A DNA stretch of 64,000 nucleotides from Chloroflexota bacterium (GCA_017853275.1 JAFMJV010000005.1:45135-109134), one strand, 5' to 3'; positions 51,925 through 62,672 are shown, numbered from the stretch's first letter. Numbers and translations are program-made. The notes: a model not told the origin generated them from the letters alone.

Positions 51925-52872
51925 ATGCGGACGAGGAACCTGGCGCTCGCGCTGACCGGCGCGCTCGCCATCGCGGGGGCGACGATCCCCGCCGGCCTGG
52001 CCCAGGATGCGGGCCCGGTGCGGATCGCGGTGAACCCGTGGGTGGGCTCCAGCTCGAACGCGGCGGTCGTCTCGTACCTGCTCGAGGAGAAGCTCGGCAT
52101 CGAGACCGAGCTCCTCGCGCTCAACGAGGGGATCGACTGGCAGGGCTTCGAGACCGGCGAGGTGGACGCGATCCTCGAGGTCTGGGGCCACGAGGCGGAC
52201 CGCGCCCTCTTCATCGACGAGAAGGGCGTGGCGCAGGACGCCGGCCCGAACGGCGTGATCGGCACGATCGGCTGGTACGTCCCCGGCTGGATGGCGCGCC
52301 AGTACCCCGACATCACGGACTGGGAGAGCCTGAACGGCTACGCCGAGCTCTTCCGCACCTCGGAGTCGGGCGAGAAGGGCCAGTTCCTCCTCGGTGACCC
52401 GTCCTACGTCTCCAACGACGAGGCGCTCATCCGGAACCTCGGGCTCGACTTCCAGCTCGTGACCGGTGGCTCGGAGGCGGCCCTCATCGAGTCCTTCAAG
52501 CAGGCGACCCTCCAGGAGACCCCGCTCCTCGCCTACTTCTACGACCCGCAGTGGGCGTGGTCGCAGAGCCCGCTCCTGGAGGACCCGCTCGTCAAGGTGA
52601 ACCTGCCGGCGTACGAGGCCGGCTGCGACGCGGATCCGGAGCTCGTCGCCTGCGACTATCCGCTCTACACGCTCTACAAGGCGGTGAGCACGACCTTCGC
52701 GGAGACGGGCGGCCCGGCCTACGAGCTGATCTCCCGCTTCCAGTGGACGAACCTCGACCAGAGCACGGTCTCCGGCTACATCGAGGTGGACGGGATGTCC
52801 GAGGAGGACGCCGCGGCGAAGTGGGTGGAGGAGAACCCGGACACCTGGACGCCCTGGCTCCCCGTGGGCTGA
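51925..52872 (+). CDS. proX: Glycine betaine/choline ABC importer substrate-binding protein
   Basis: The 315-residue exported protein of the OpuAC/ProX type has a signal peptide (LALALTGALAIAGATIPAGLA). The mature domain starts with RIAVNPWVGSSSNAAVVSYLL, and has the aromatic-rich segments ILEVWGHEAD and GTIGWYVPGW that in relatives form the quaternary-amine cage. Two Cys (CDADPELVAC) may form a disulfide. GGAGGAGGAACGG precedes the ATG at 51925; an upstream ATG 51862 is possible but would place 21 residues before the signal. It converges on the permease/ATPase genes of the same importer. Confidence 0.88.
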   Translation: MRTRNLALALTGALAIAGATIPAGLAQDAGPVRIAVNPWVGSSSNAAVVSYLLEEKLGIETELLALNEGIDWQGFETGEVDAILEVWGHEADRALFIDEKGVAQDAGPNGVIGTIGWYVPGWMARQYPDITDWESLNGYAELFRTSESGEKGQFLLGDPSYVSNDEALIRNLGLDFQLVTGGSEAALIESFKQATLQETPLLAYFYDPQWAWSQSPLLEDPLVKVNLPAYEAGCDADPELVACDYPLYTLYKAVSTTFAETGGPAYELISRFQWTNLDQSTVSGYIEVDGMSEEDAAAKWVEENPDTWTPWLPVG

Positions 52873-52893
52873 GCCCCGGACGCGCAGAGACCC

Positions 52894-52920
52894 GAAGCCG
52901 CCGGCGCTGCCGGCGGCTTC
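52894..52920. terminator. Bidirectional hairpin terminator
   Basis: A perfect 12-bp stem (GAAGCCGCCGGC with GCCGGCGGCTTC) and three-base loop lie between the convergent proX and proW-like genes, followed by GTCGTT. Confidence 0.65.
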
Positions 52921-52944
52921 GTCGTTCCCGGGGGTCGGCCCGGG

Positions 52945-54900
52945 TCAGGCGCCGTGGGCGGCGTGGAGCTCGTCGCGCCGGGCCCCGGCCGCCTGGGTGA
53001 CCCGGTCGAGCATCACCCCGAGCAGGACGATCGCGATCCCCGCCGCCAGCCCCTTGCCGAACTCCGTCCGCTGGCTGAAGCCCGCGACCACGTCATAGCC
53101 CAGGCCGCCACCGCCCACGAGCCCGCCCACGACGACCATCGCGAGGACGAGGACGATCCCCTGGTTCGCGGCGAGGAGGAGCGAGGCGCGCGACATCGGG
53201 AGCTGGACCTTCCAGAGGAGCTGCCGGGGGGTCGTGCCGCTCGAGGTGGCCGCCTCCACGACACCGGCAGGCACGCCGCGGAGCCCGTCCTCCACGAGCC
53301 GGATGACGGAGGGGGCCGCGTAGATGAAGGCGGCCACGATCGCGGTGAAGCGCGTGGGGCCGAAGAGCGCGAGCGCGGGGAGGAGATAGACGAAGGCGGG
53401 CATCGTCTGCGCGGCGTCCAGGAAGGGGCGCTGCGCGGCGGCATAGCGGTCGCTGCGCGCGGCCGCGATCCCGAGGAGGAGCCCCGCGCCGAGGGTGATC
53501 GCCGCGGCGATGAGCGTGGAGGCGAGGGTGATCATCGCGTGCTCCCAGAGCCCGAGGAGCGCGACCGCGAGGAGGGCGCTCCCCGCGACGACCGCGGCCC
53601 GGGCGCTGCTGGCGAGGAGGGCGAGCCCGGCGACCGTCCCGATGACGAGCCAGACCGGTGCGCTCACGAGGACCGCCTGGAGGGGGTTGATGAGGCCGTA
53701 GGTGACGAGGTCCTTGAGACCGGTCGTGAGGTCGTAGAAGGAGGTCTTCACCCAGTCCGAGAGGTCGTTCACCGGCTTCACGAAGGAGAAGCGGAGCGCC
53801 TTCGGCCAGTCGTCCCCGATCCCGGAGAGGAGGGAGAGAAGGACGGCGATGAGCCCCACCGCGAGGACACCGATGACGATCCGGCGGCGGGCTGCCTCGT
53901 CCCGCGTGCGGCCGGAGCGATCCTCGCGCTCGGCGCGGTCCGCGGCGCCCGCGGTCAGGCGGTCGAGGACGATCGCCATGATCACGATCGCGAGGCCCGC
54001 CTGGAAGGCGCTCCCCACGTTCACCTTCTGGAGGGCGGTGATGATGCTCGCACCGAGCCCCGGGGCGCTGATGAGCGCGGTGATCACGACCATCGCGAGG
54101 GCCATCATCATCGTCTGGTTGATCGCCAGGACGAGGGTCCGGCGGGCCATCGGGATCTGGACGCGGCGGAGGACCTGGAACGGGGTGGCACCGAGGCTCC
54201 GGGCGGCCTCGATCGTCGTCTCCGGGACGCCCCGGATGCCGAGCGCGGTGATCCGGATCGTGGTGGGGATCGCGTAGATCGCGGTGGCGATCGCGGCGCT
54301 CGCCGGCCCGATGAGGAAGAAGAGGACGAGCGGGGCGAGGTACGCGAAGGTGGGCATGATCTGCATCACGTCCAGGACCGGCAGGATCGCCGCGTGGAAG
54401 CGGTCGCTGCGCCCCGCGAGGATCCCGAGCGGGAAGCCCACGAGGAGCGAGAGGACGACCGAGGCGAGGGTGAGGGCGAGCGTGTCGATGCTCTCCTCCC
54501 AGAGCCCGAGGACGCCGAAGGCGAGGAAGCCGGCGAGGACGATGAGCGCGATCCGGCGCCCCGCGAGCGCGTAGGCGAGGGCCCCCATCCCGAGCGTCAC
54601 CCCCGGCCAGCCGATCGCGTGGAGAAGGTCGGAGATCGTGGTCACGAGGAGGTCGATCGCCCCCCGGACGACATCGATGAGGAGGACGAGGACGGGGTTC
54701 GTGGCGCGGTTCGCGTCGATCCACGCCCGGAGCTCGTTGAGCGCGGAGAAGACGGGCGACCCCTCGTCGTGGGGCAGCGTCCCGGTCCCGCGGAAGACGA
54801 CCCAGAGAAGGGCGGCACCACCCGCGAGGAGGGCGAGGAGGAGACGGCGCGAGGGACGTCCGAGGCGGGCCCGCTCGGCGGCGGCGGTCGCGACCCCCAT
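52945..54900 (-). CDS. proW: Glycine betaine/choline ABC importer permease, two permease modules in one chain
   Basis: The 651-residue permease contains two BPD_transp_1 domains (about residues 120-320 and 440-640) in one polypeptide with about twelve transmembrane helices. Both copies have the same docking loop pattern: TIEAARSLGATPFQVLRRVQ and VVEAATSSGTTPRQLLWKVQ. The ordinary ProW has one domain and works as a homodimer, so this is a fused pair with diverged halves. It ends 72 bases from the proX stop and starts two bases after the ATPase stop. Importer specificity (glycine betaine, proline or choline) is inferred from the gene set. Confidence 0.88.
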   Translation of the reverse strand: MGVATAAAERARLGRPSRRLLLALLAGGAALLWVVFRGTGTLPHDEGSPVFSALNELRAWIDANRATNPVLVLLIDVVRGAIDLLVTTISDLLHAIGWPGVTLGMGALAYALAGRRIALIVLAGFLAFGVLGLWEESIDTLALTLASVVLSLLVGFPLGILAGRSDRFHAAILPVLDVMQIMPTFAYLAPLVLFFLIGPASAAIATAIYAIPTTIRITALGIRGVPETTIEAARSLGATPFQVLRRVQIPMARRTLVLAINQTMMMALAMVVITALISAPGLGASIITALQKVNVGSAFQAGLAIVIMAIVLDRLTAGAADRAEREDRSGRTRDEAARRRIVIGVLAVGLIAVLLSLLSGIGDDWPKALRFSFVKPVNDLSDWVKTSFYDLTTGLKDLVTYGLINPLQAVLVSAPVWLVIGTVAGLALLASSARAAVVAGSALLAVALLGLWEHAMITLASTLIAAAITLGAGLLLGIAAARSDRYAAAQRPFLDAAQTMPAFVYLLPALALFGPTRFTAIVAAFIYAAPSVIRLVEDGLRGVPAGVVEAATSSGTTPRQLLWKVQLPMSRASLLLAANQGIVLVLAMVVVGGLVGGGGLGYDVVAGFSQRTEFGKGLAAGIAIVLLGVMLDRVTQAAGARRDELHAAHGA

Positions 54901-54902
54901 GC

Positions 54903-55961
54903 TCAGACGCTCTCCGATGCGCCGGCCGCCGGCTCGCCCGCGCCCGCGATGAGCCCGAGGATCCGGCCCCGCTCCACGAGACCCACCACGACGCCGCCCT
55001 CGAAGACACGGAGCGGCGCCTCGCTCGCCGCGGCGGCCGGGAGCGCGTCGCGGATCACGGTCTCGGCGGAGAAGGCGGGTCCGTCACCGGCCGGCTCCCC
55101 CGGCGCCAGCGGGCGCATCACCCAGCGCAGGGTGAGGACATGGGAGCGGGGGACATCGCGGACGAAATCCGCCACGTAGTCGTCCGCGGGCGCGCCCACG
55201 ATCTCCGCGGGCGTGCCCAGCTGGACCGCCGCCCCCTCGCGCATGACGAGGATCCGGTCACCGAGCTTCAGCGCCTCGGCGAGATCATGGGTGATGAAGA
55301 CCATCGTCCGGCCCTGCTCGCGGTGGAGCCGCTTCACCTCCGCCTGCATGTCGCGCCGGATGAGCGGATCGAGGGCGCTGAAGGGCTCGTCGAAGAGCAT
55401 CACCTCCGGGTCCACCGCGAGGGCGCGCGCGAGGCCGACGCGCTGCTGCATCCCGCCGGAGAGCTGGTCCGGGTAGCTCGCCGCCACGTGGGAGAGCCCC
55501 ACGAGGTCGAGCATCTCCTCCGCGCGCCGGAGCCGCTCACCCTTCGGCTCGCCGCGGATCTCCAGGCCGAAGGCGACGTTCTCGATGACGCGCCGGTGCG
55601 GGAGAAGACCGAAATGCTGGAAGACCATGCTCACCGTGCGCCGGCGGAGCTCGCGGAGGCGCCGCTCGTCCATCGCCCGGACATCCTCACCGTCCAGGCG
55701 GAGCTCGCCGAAGGTGGGCTCGATGAGGCGCGTGAGGCAGCGGACGAGCGTCGACTTGCCGCTCCCGGAGAGCCCCATGACGACGAAGACCTCGCCCCGG
55801 GCGATCGAGAAGGAGAGGTCGCGCACGGCGATCGTGCTCCCCGTCCGGGCACGGAAGGCGGCGGACGGCTCGTCCACGGGCGGCGCGGAAAGTCGGCGCT
55901 CCTCCGGCCCGAAGATCTTCCATAGCCCGTGGACGTCGATCGCCCCGGCGCGCTCCACCAC
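54903..55961 (-). CDS. proV: Glycine betaine/choline ABC importer ATPase
   Basis: The 352-residue ATPase has the ProV-type N-terminus VHGLWKIFG, Walker [11 protein letters not shown], the Q-loop [11 protein letters not shown], signature LSGGMQQR, Walker [14 protein letters not shown] and ITHDLAEA. The C-terminal 90 residues hold a degenerate CBS-like segment ([19 protein letters not shown]), a place where ionic strength is sensed in relatives. I prefer GTG 55961, five bases after GGAGGAGGAG; TTG 56009 or GTG 56003 would add up to 16 residues. The permease gene starts two bases after its stop. Confidence 0.88.
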   Translation of the reverse strand: MVERAGAIDVHGLWKIFGPEERRLSAPPVDEPSAAFRARTGSTIAVRDLSFSIARGEVFVVMGLSGSGKSTLVRCLTRLIEPTFGELRLDGEDVRAMDERRLRELRRRTVSMVFQHFGLLPHRRVIENVAFGLEIRGEPKGERLRRAEEMLDLVGLSHVAASYPDQLSGGMQQRVGLARALAVDPEVMLFDEPFSALDPLIRRDMQAEVKRLHREQGRTMVFITHDLAEALKLGDRILVMREGAAVQLGTPAEIVGAPADDYVADFVRDVPRSHVLTLRWVMRPLAPGEPAGDGPAFSAETVIRDALPAAAASEAPLRVFEGGVVVGLVERGRILGLIAGAGEPAAGASESV

Positions 55962-55988
55962 CCGTGCTCCTCCTCCCGGTTCGCTCGC

Positions 55989-55994
55989 TACGAT
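55989..55994 (+). promoter_or_regulatory. Possible -10 box for the molybdenum hydroxylase operon
   Basis: TACGAT lies 38 bases before the ATG of the large subunit. It would give a leader of about 32 bases containing GAGGAGG. Confidence 0.35.
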
Positions 55995-56032
55995 ACGGCC
56001 CACGGTCAACGCGGTACGAGGAGGACCCTCCG

Positions 56033-58318
56033 ATGGCGGTCGTCGAGCTGCCGTCCTTCGTGCGACAGGACGGACGGGAGAAGGTGACGGGGACGGCCCG
56101 CTACAGCGCGGACCTCTCCACGCCCGGGCTCCTCCATGCCGCGGTCCGGCTCGGCGGCGTGGCGCACGCCCGGATCCGGGGGATCGAGACGGCGCGCGCT
56201 CGGGCGCTCCCCGGCGTCGTGGCGATCGTCACGCAGGCGGACGTGCCGGACCTGCGCTACGGGACCTGGGTCCGGGACCGGACGCTCTTCGCCTCGGACG
56301 CGATCCGCTGGGAGGGCGAGATCGTGGCGATGGTGGCGGCGACCACGGAGGCGATCGCGCGGGAGGCGGCCGCGCTCATCGAGCTCGACCTCGAGCCGCT
56401 CCCCCCGGTGGTGGACCTGGAGGCGGCGATCGCCCCCGGCGCCCCGCTCGTCCATCCGGGCTGGGCGGCCTATGACGGCGACGCGCGGATCCCGCGCGAG
56501 GGGAACGTGGGCTCGCGGCACACGATCGTGAAGGGTGACGCGGAGGCGGCGCTGGCGGGAGCCCCGGTCGTGGTCCGCGAGCGCTACGTGGCGGACGGCT
56601 CCCACGCCCTCCCGATCGAGCCGCGCGCGATCACCGCGGAGTGGCAGGGCGACCGGGTGACGATCCAGACCTCCTCCCAGGTCCCCTACCTCGCCCGGAC
56701 GCACGTCGCCTCCACGCTCGGGATGCCCGAGGGGAAGGTGCGCGTCATCGTCCCCCACCTCGGTGGCGGCTTCGGCGGCAAGTGCGAGGGGCACTTCGAG
56801 CCGCACGTGGCCGCCCTCGCCCGGATCGCGCGGCGGCCGGTCCGGCTCGCCTTCGACCGGCGGGAGGAGTTCCTCGCCCCGGACCACCACCGGGAGCGGA
56901 TGGTCATCGACCTCGCGACCGGCGTGGACCACGACGGCACGATCCTCGCCCGATCGGCGCGGATCCTCATCGACAACGGCGCCTACGGCGCGGACGAGCC
57001 CTACCTCGCCCAGCTCGCGGCGGTCTTCGCGGTGGGTCCCTACCGGATCCCCGCGGTGGCCACGGAATCGCTCGTCGTCTACACCACGACCCAGCCGACC
57101 GGCTCCGTCCGCGGCCCCGTGGCGCCGCAGGTGACCTGGGCCGTGGAGCAGCACATGGACGTCGTGGCGGAGCGGCTGGGGATCGACCCGCTCGAGCTCC
57201 GGCGCCGGAACATCCTCGTGGAGGGGGACGAGGGACCGGTCCGCCAGCGGATCGGCGCGAACGGCGCGAAGACCGCCCTGGAGCGCGCGGCGGAGATGAT
57301 CGGTTGGGGGCGCCCGCTCCCGGCGGACGAGGCGATCGGGATCGCCACCGGCTGGTGGCCGAGCTTCCCCGGACCGTCCGGAGCGGTCGTGAAGCTGAAC
57401 GCGGACGGGAGCGGGACGATCGTCACCGGCGCCCAGGAGTGCGGGACGGGCTCCGTCATGGCGCTCCCGATCCTCGCCGCCGAGGTGCTCGGGATGCGCC
57501 CCGAGGAGTTCACCCTCCTCTACCAGGACACGGATGCCGGTGGCTGGGATGCCGGCGCGAGCGGGTCCCAGACGACCTTCAACAACGGGCGCGCGGTGGT
57601 GAGCGCGGCGACCGAGCTGCGGGAGCGGCTCCTCGCCCTCGCCGCGGAACGGCTGGAGGCGAACCCCGCGGACCTCGAGCTCACGGACGGGGTGGCGCGC
57701 GTGAAGGGCTCGCCGGAGGCGGCGATCCCGATCGCCGAGCTCGCCGCCGAGGCACAGGGCGGGCGCCTCCTCATCGCGGACGGGTCGGGTGACCCGCCGG
57801 CCGTCCCGGAGGTCGATGCGGGCGGCTGTGTCGGCCGGCTCGGCGGGGAGTCCTTCGCCGCGCCCTGCTACTTCACCCAGGCGGTCCGCGTCCGCGTGGA
57901 CCGGGCCACCGGCGTCGTGCGCGTCCTCGAGGTCGCCGCGGCCCACGAATCGGGGACGATCGTCAACCCGATCGGCGCGGAGGGCCAGGTCCTCGGCGGG
58001 ATCGTGATGGGGATCGGGCAGGCGCTCACGGAGGGGACGCAGCTCACCCCGGATGGGCGCCAGCGGAACGCGGACATGCTCGACTACAAGCTCGTCACCG
58101 CCGCGGACGCCCCGCCGATGCGCGTGGAGTTCGTCCAGGTCCCGGACCCGAACGCCGGTCCGCGCGGCCTGAAGGGGGTCGCCGAGCCGCCGGCCGTCCC
58201 CACCCCCGGGGCGATCGCGAACGCGATCGCGCGGGCCGCCGGGACGCGCATCCGCCTCCTCCCGATGACCGCCGAGCGGGTCTGGGCGGACCTCGCGGAC
58301 GTGGAGGCCGGACGATGA
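56033..58318 (+). CDS. Molybdenum hydroxylase large (molybdopterin) subunit
   Basis: The 761-residue subunit of the xanthine-oxidase/CO-dehydrogenase family binds the Mo-pterin cofactor and the substrate. The N-terminal domain begins with [12 protein letters not shown]; the [15 protein letters not shown] loop, AQECGTGS and [10 protein letters not shown] contact the cofactor. The base is the Glu in [19 protein letters not shown] (about residue 715). The segment in place of the type I CO dehydrogenase loop AYRCSFR reads SVRGPVAPQ, so it is not a typical CO dehydrogenase. It likely oxidises an aromatic N-heterocycle, purine or aldehyde. The next gene's ATG overlaps its stop. Confidence 0.9.
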   Translation: MAVVELPSFVRQDGREKVTGTARYSADLSTPGLLHAAVRLGGVAHARIRGIETARARALPGVVAIVTQADVPDLRYGTWVRDRTLFASDAIRWEGEIVAMVAATTEAIAREAAALIELDLEPLPPVVDLEAAIAPGAPLVHPGWAAYDGDARIPREGNVGSRHTIVKGDAEAALAGAPVVVRERYVADGSHALPIEPRAITAEWQGDRVTIQTSSQVPYLARTHVASTLGMPEGKVRVIVPHLGGGFGGKCEGHFEPHVAALARIARRPVRLAFDRREEFLAPDHHRERMVIDLATGVDHDGTILARSARILIDNGAYGADEPYLAQLAAVFAVGPYRIPAVATESLVVYTTTQPTGSVRGPVAPQVTWAVEQHMDVVAERLGIDPLELRRRNILVEGDEGPVRQRIGANGAKTALERAAEMIGWGRPLPADEAIGIATGWWPSFPGPSGAVVKLNADGSGTIVTGAQECGTGSVMALPILAAEVLGMRPEEFTLLYQDTDAGGWDAGASGSQTTFNNGRAVVSAATELRERLLALAAERLEANPADLELTDGVARVKGSPEAAIPIAELAAEAQGGRLLIADGSGDPPAVPEVDAGGCVGRLGGESFAAPCYFTQAVRVRVDRATGVVRVLEVAAAHESGTIVNPIGAEGQVLGGIVMGIGQALTEGTQLTPDGRQRNADMLDYKLVTAADAPPMRVEFVQVPDPNAGPRGLKGVAEPPAVPTPGAIANAIARAAGTRIRLLPMTAERVWADLADVEAGR

Positions 58319-59214
58319 GCCGCTACCTCGCGCCGGCCGGCCTGGAGGAGGCGCTCGTCGCCCTCGCCGGCGGTGCGCGGCCGGTGGCGGGTGGGACCGA
58401 TCTCGTCGTCGGTGTCCGCCAGGGACGCTTCCCGATCCCGGACGACCTCGTGGCGATCCACCGCCTCGCCGGCTTCCGCGGGATCGCGGAGGGCGCGGAT
58501 GGCGGGCTCGTCATCGGGGCGGGGACGAGCCACGCCGAGATCGTGGCGCATCCCCGGGTGACCCGGGACTGGACCGGCCTCGCGGACGCGAGCGCGATCG
58601 TGGGCTCGCCGGCGACGCGGGCCACCGGGACGCTCGGCGGGAACGTCGCGAACGCCTCGCCCGCGGCGGATACCGTGGCACCGCTCCTGTGCGCGGATGC
58701 GGTGATCGTCTGCCGATCCACGGCGGGTGAGCGCCGGCTCCCCCTGGATGGCTTCGCCACCGCGCCGCGCCGGACCCTCCTCCGCCCGGACGAGCTGATC
58801 GTGGCGGTGGAGCTCCCCGCGCCTGCGCCGGGGAGCGCGAGCTGCTACGTGCGCCTCGAGCACCGCCGCCAGATGGAGATCGCGATCGTGGGTGCGGGTG
58901 CCCTGCTGCGCCTCGAGGGCGGGCGGGTGACGGCGGCGCGGGTCGCGATGACCGCCCTCGCTCCCACCGTCCGGCGCGTGCCGGAGGCGGAGCGGATCCT
59001 CCTCGGGAGCGACGGCGGGGCAGCGGCCGTGACGGCGGCTGCGGAGGCGGTCGCCGCGGCCGCCACCCCGATCGACGACACGCGCGCGAGCGCGGCCTAC
59101 CGCCGGGCGATGGCCGCCGTCGTCACCCGGCGCGCGATCGGCGGTGCGCTCGCCCGGGCGCGCGGCGAGACGGTGACGATCCCGGCCAGCGACACCCTCT
59201 TCGGAGCTGCCTGA
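58315..59214 (+). CDS. Molybdenum hydroxylase FAD subunit
   Basis: The 299-residue FAD-binding subunit (CoxM/XdhB type) contains ARPVAGGTDLVVGVRQGR (FAD pyrophosphate loop, about residues 20-40), GAGTSHAEIV, ATRATGTLGGNVANASPAAD (about 99-118) and the FAD-binding C-terminal domain. It passes electrons from the 2Fe-2S clusters to FAD and then to an acceptor. Both ends overlap the neighbouring genes (ATGA and TGATG). Confidence 0.9.
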   Translation: MSRYLAPAGLEEALVALAGGARPVAGGTDLVVGVRQGRFPIPDDLVAIHRLAGFRGIAEGADGGLVIGAGTSHAEIVAHPRVTRDWTGLADASAIVGSPATRATGTLGGNVANASPAADTVAPLLCADAVIVCRSTAGERRLPLDGFATAPRRTLLRPDELIVAVELPAPAPGSASCYVRLEHRRQMEIAIVGAGALLRLEGGRVTAARVAMTALAPTVRRVPEAERILLGSDGGAAAVTAAAEAVAAAATPIDDTRASAAYRRAMAAVVTRRAIGGALARARGETVTIPASDTLFGAA

Positions 59215-59690
59215 TGCGCTACGAGACGAGCTTCCGCCTCAACGGGACGCCGGTGAGCGTCTCCGTGGAGCCCTCCCGGACCCTCCTCCACGTCCTCCGC
59301 GAGGATCTCGGGATGACGGGGACCAAGGAGGGCTGCACCGATTCGGAGTGCGGCGCCTGCATGGTCCTCCTGGACGGCGAGCCGCTCAACGCCTGCTCCT
59401 ATCTCGCGGTCCAGGCGGACGGCCGCGAGGTGACCACGGTGGAGGGCCTCTCCGCCCCGGACGGATCGCTCTCCGCGCTCCAGCGCGCCTTCCTTGCCCA
59501 TGGCGGGGTCCAGTGCGGCTTCTGCACGCCGGGGATGCTCATCTCGGCGACCGCCCTCCTCGCGCGCGACCCGGACCCGGCCGAGGAGACGGTCCGTGCG
59601 GCGCTCTCCGGCAACCTCTGCCGCTGCACGGGCTACCAGGGGATCGTGCAGGCGGTCCGCTCCGCCGCCGCGGAGATCCGCGAGGGCTGA
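59214..59690 (+). CDS. Molybdenum hydroxylase 2Fe-2S subunit
   Basis: The 158-residue subunit carries two [2Fe-2S] clusters. The plant-type cluster uses C41, C46, C49 and C61; the second uses C101, C104, C136 and C138 (CGFC and CRC). The ATG at 59214 overlaps the FAD subunit stop as TGATG. The operon order is large-FAD-FeS. No XdhC-like insertion factor or nucleotidyltransferase for the Mo cofactor is adjacent. Confidence 0.93.
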   Translation: MRYETSFRLNGTPVSVSVEPSRTLLHVLREDLGMTGTKEGCTDSECGACMVLLDGEPLNACSYLAVQADGREVTTVEGLSAPDGSLSALQRAFLAHGGVQCGFCTPGMLISATALLARDPDPAEETVRAALSGNLCRCTGYQGIVQAVRSAAAEIREG

Positions 59691-59700
59691 CGACCCGGCC

Positions 59701-61359
59701 TCAGGCCCCCGCGGGGGTGTGGCGGTAGAAGGGGGTCGGCTGGGCGGGGAGCGGGGTGTCGCCCGCGATGAGATCGCCTGCCTTCTCCGCGACCATCATC
59801 ACCGGCGCGTAGATGTTCCCGTTCGTCACGTAGGGGAAGACGGACGCGTCCACGACCCGCAGCCCCTCCACGCCGTGGACCCGGAGCGAGCCGGGATCGG
59901 TCACGGCGTCCGCGCCCGTCCCCATCTTCGCGGTGCACGAGGGGTGGAGCGCGGTCTCCGCGTCCCGCCGGACCCAGGCGAGGATCTCCTCGTCCGTCTC
60001 CACCGCGGACCCCGGGGAGCTCTCGCCGCCGTCATACGGTGCGAAGGCGGGCTGGCCGAGGATCCGGCGCGTCGTCCGGATCGCCTCCACCCACTCCCGG
60101 CGGTCCTGGTCCGTGGAGAGGTAGTTGAAGCGCAGGCGCGGCTTCTCCAGCGGATCGGCGGAGGCGAGCCGCACATCGCCGCGGGCATCGCTGTACATCG
60201 GGCCCACGTGGACCTGGTAGCCGTGACCGCCGGCGGGCTTGCTCCCGTCGTAGCGGATCGCGAGCGGCAGGAAGTGGTACATCAGGTTCGGGTAGGCGAC
60301 CTCGTCGTTGGAGCGGACGAAGCCGCCGCCCTCGAAGTGGTTCGTGGCCCCCGGCCCACGGCGGAGGAAGAGCCACGCGGCGCCGATGAAGGGGGCGCGC
60401 CACGGCTGGAGCGCCGGCTGCATCGAGACCGGCTGGGTGCAGATGTGCTGGACGTAGACCTCGAGGTGGTCCTGGAGGTTCGCGCCCACGCCGGGGAGAT
60501 CCGCCACGACCGGGATCCCGTGCTCCGCGAGGTGCGCGGCCGGCCCGACCCCCGAGAGCATGAGGAGGTGCGGGCTGTTGAAGGCGCCCCCGGCGAGGAT
60601 CACCTCGCCCGCCTCGATGATGCTCCGGGAGCGCCCGGAGGCGATCTCCACCCCGGTCGCGCGCGTCCCCGTGAAGCGGACCTTCGTGACGAGCGTGCGC
60701 GTCCGGATGACGAGGTTCCGCCGCCCGCGTGCCCGGTCCAGGTAGGCGCGCCGGGCCGACCAGCGCCGCCCGCGCCGGATATTCCGGTCGAAGGGGGCGA
60801 CCCCCTCCTGGCGGAAGCCGTTGACGTCCGTGGTGCGCGGGATCCCCGCCTCCTCCGCCGCCCGGAAGAAGGCATCGAAGAGCGGGTTCGTGGCCGGTCC
60901 GCGCTCCAGGACGAGCGGGCCGCCCTTGCCGCGGAAGGGGTCGTCCGGCGCCGCCGCCGTGCAGTCCTCCATCCGCCGGAAGTAGGGCAGGCAGTGGGCG
61001 AAGTCCCAGCTCGCCATCCCCGGATCGGCCGCCCAGCGCTCGTAGTCGAGCGGGTTGCCGCGCTGGAAGATCATCCCGTTGATCGAGGAGCTGCCGCCCA
61101 GGACCCGGCCGCGCGCGTGGTAGATCCGCCGGCCGCCCATCTCCGGCTCGGGCTCGCTCGTGTAGCGCCAGTCGTAGAAGCGGCTCCCGATCGGGTAGGT
61201 GAGGGCGGCGGGCATATGGATGAAGACATCCCACGCCGGGTCGCCGCGGCCCGCCTCGAGAACGAGGACGCGCGTCCCCGGGTCCCGGGAGAGGCGCTCG
61301 GCGAGGACGCAGCCCGCAGACCCGCCGCCCACGATCACGTAGTCCCAGCGTTCGCTCAT
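59701..61359 (-). CDS. betA: GMC-family oxidoreductase, choline-dehydrogenase-like
   Basis: The 552-residue FAD flavoprotein has the N-terminal [16 protein letters not shown], the GMC signature 1 around [14 protein letters not shown], signature 2 [16 protein letters not shown] and the C-terminal [10 protein letters not shown] and [10 protein letters not shown] with the catalytic His and Asn. The sequence pattern is closest to BetA, which oxidises choline to betaine aldehyde and glycine betaine. It is 8.9 kb from the importer binding protein and 8 bases after the MFS stop. Other alcohols are possible, so the symbol is tentative. Confidence 0.82.
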   Translation of the reverse strand: MSERWDYVIVGGGSAGCVLAERLSRDPGTRVLVLEAGRGDPAWDVFIHMPAALTYPIGSRFYDWRYTSEPEPEMGGRRIYHARGRVLGGSSSINGMIFQRGNPLDYERWAADPGMASWDFAHCLPYFRRMEDCTAAAPDDPFRGKGGPLVLERGPATNPLFDAFFRAAEEAGIPRTTDVNGFRQEGVAPFDRNIRRGRRWSARRAYLDRARGRRNLVIRTRTLVTKVRFTGTRATGVEIASGRSRSIIEAGEVILAGGAFNSPHLLMLSGVGPAAHLAEHGIPVVADLPGVGANLQDHLEVYVQHICTQPVSMQPALQPWRAPFIGAAWLFLRRGPGATNHFEGGGFVRSNDEVAYPNLMYHFLPLAIRYDGSKPAGGHGYQVHVGPMYSDARGDVRLASADPLEKPRLRFNYLSTDQDRREWVEAIRTTRRILGQPAFAPYDGGESSPGSAVETDEEILAWVRRDAETALHPSCTAKMGTGADAVTDPGSLRVHGVEGLRVVDASVFPYVTNGNIYAPVMMVAEKAGDLIAGDTPLPAQPTPFYRHTPAGA

Positions 61360-61367
61360 CGGCGACC

Positions 61368-62672
61368 TCACCTGCTGCGCCCCGGGTCCGATGCCGCGGG
61401 GTCGTGGGGCCGGAGCGCCGGCGCGGCGACGATGCTGCGGATGAGGAGGAGCACGGTGACGACCGCGCAGGCCCCCACGACCGCCGGGATCCCCATCGCA
61501 TCCGCGGCGGGGCCCACGATGAGGATCGGCACGAGGGAGGCGGCGCTCACGAAGGCGTTGAGGACGGAGAAGACGCGGCCCCGGAGCTCGTCCGCGAGGA
61601 CCTCCTGGAGGATCGTCTGGGCGGGTGCCGCCACGAGCGGGTAGGCGGCCCCGAAGAGCGCGGTGACGGGGATCGCGATCGCCACGAGCATCGTCGGGCT
61701 TCCGCCGACGAGGCCTCCGATCGTGCGGATGAGGGCGAGGAGGACGAGCCCCACGGTGAGCCCCGCAAGGCCGAAGAGGATGAGCGCGCGCCGCGGGACC
61801 CGCGTCCCGGCGATCGCGATGAAGCCGATCCCCAGGACGAGCCCGCCCGCGATGGGCAGGACGAGGAGGATGAAGTCCGATTCGCGGAGCCCGAGGACCT
61901 CGACCGCGAGCTCCGGGCCCACGACGCCGACGATCCCGATGAGCGAGGCGGTCCAGGCGAGGAGGATGAGCGGCCAGCGGACGAGCGCGTCCGTGCGCAC
62001 GACGACGATCCCCTCCATGATCTCCCGCCGCACGCTCCGGCGCCCTTCCCCGCTCTCGGCCCGCGCGGACGGCAGGATGAGGCAGAGGACGGTGGCGACG
62101 AGGTAGAGGATCGCCGCCAGCCCGACCGTGGCGGCCGGCCCGGCGACCGTGACGGCCAACGGCCCCACGACCGCGAAGCCCGCCGCGAATGCCGCCTGGA
62201 GGGTGAAGGTGAAGAGCCCGTTCGCGGCGAGGAGCTGGTCCGGCGCGGTGACGCGCGGGATCATCGCGGCCTCGGCGGGGATGAAGAGCGTGGTGGCCGC
62301 CGCCACCACGAGGACGGCCACGTAGACGAGGACGAGCTCGCCGGGCGCCACGAGGATCGCCGCGAAGGCGGCCGCGCGGAGCCCGTTGGAGACGACGAGG
62401 ACGAGCCGGCGATCGACGCGGTCCACGATCACGCCCGCGGGGAGGGAGAGGACGACGGCCGGGACGAGGAAGGCGATGAAGAGGAAGCTGACCGCCGTGC
62501 TGCTCCGCCCGCTGTCCGCGAAGACGAGGAGGGTGAGCGCGTAGAGCGCGGCGTTCCCCGCCACCTGGGTCAGGATCTGGGCGCTCCAGAGCGCGAGGAA
62601 GCGGCGGTTCGCAAGCAGCGCGCGGACACCGCCCCCGGCGGGCATCCCGGTTCCTTCGGTCGTCACGGACAT
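61368..62672 (-). CDS. Major facilitator superfamily transporter
   Basis: The 434-residue membrane protein has about twelve transmembrane helices starting with [28 protein letters not shown] (about residues 22-49; first half shown typical of the DHA3-type exporters). The loop after helix 2 contains the motif [19 protein letters not shown]. It probably exports a drug-like or metabolic compound. It runs ahead of and close to the GMC gene. The ATG at 62670-62672 is the start of the frame. No obvious Shine-Dalgarno is seen. Confidence 0.85.
   Translation of the reverse strand: MSVTTEGTGMPAGGGVRALLANRRFLALWSAQILTQVAGNAALYALTLLVFADSGRSSTAVSFLFIAFLVPAVVLSLPAGVIVDRVDRRLVLVVSNGLRAAAFAAILVAPGELVLVYVAVLVVAAATTLFIPAEAAMIPRVTAPDQLLAANGLFTFTLQAAFAAGFAVVGPLAVTVAGPAATVGLAAILYLVATVLCLILPSARAESGEGRRSVRREIMEGIVVVRTDALVRWPLILLAWTASLIGIVGVVGPELAVEVLGLRESDFILLVLPIAGGLVLGIGFIAIAGTRVPRRALILFGLAGLTVGLVLLALIRTIGGLVGGSPTMLVAIAIPVTALFGAAYPLVAAPAQTILQEVLADELRGRVFSVLNAFVSAASLVPILIVGPAADAMGIPAVVGACAVVTVLLLIRSIVAAPALRPHDPAASDPGRSR

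Noticed and set aside
52954..55179. A 741-residue plus-strand frame antisense to the betaine importer genes
   Set aside because: Composition is that of a shadow frame, while the minus strand encodes intact permease and ATPase motifs.
56033..59690. Aerobic CO dehydrogenase (coxLMS)
   Set aside because: The type I active-site loop AYRCSFR is absent (SVRGPVAPQ instead), so a CO-oxidising role is not supported.
59494..61644. A 716-residue plus-strand frame over the GMC gene
   Set aside because: It is a shadow of the GMC reading frame, with no recognisable motif.
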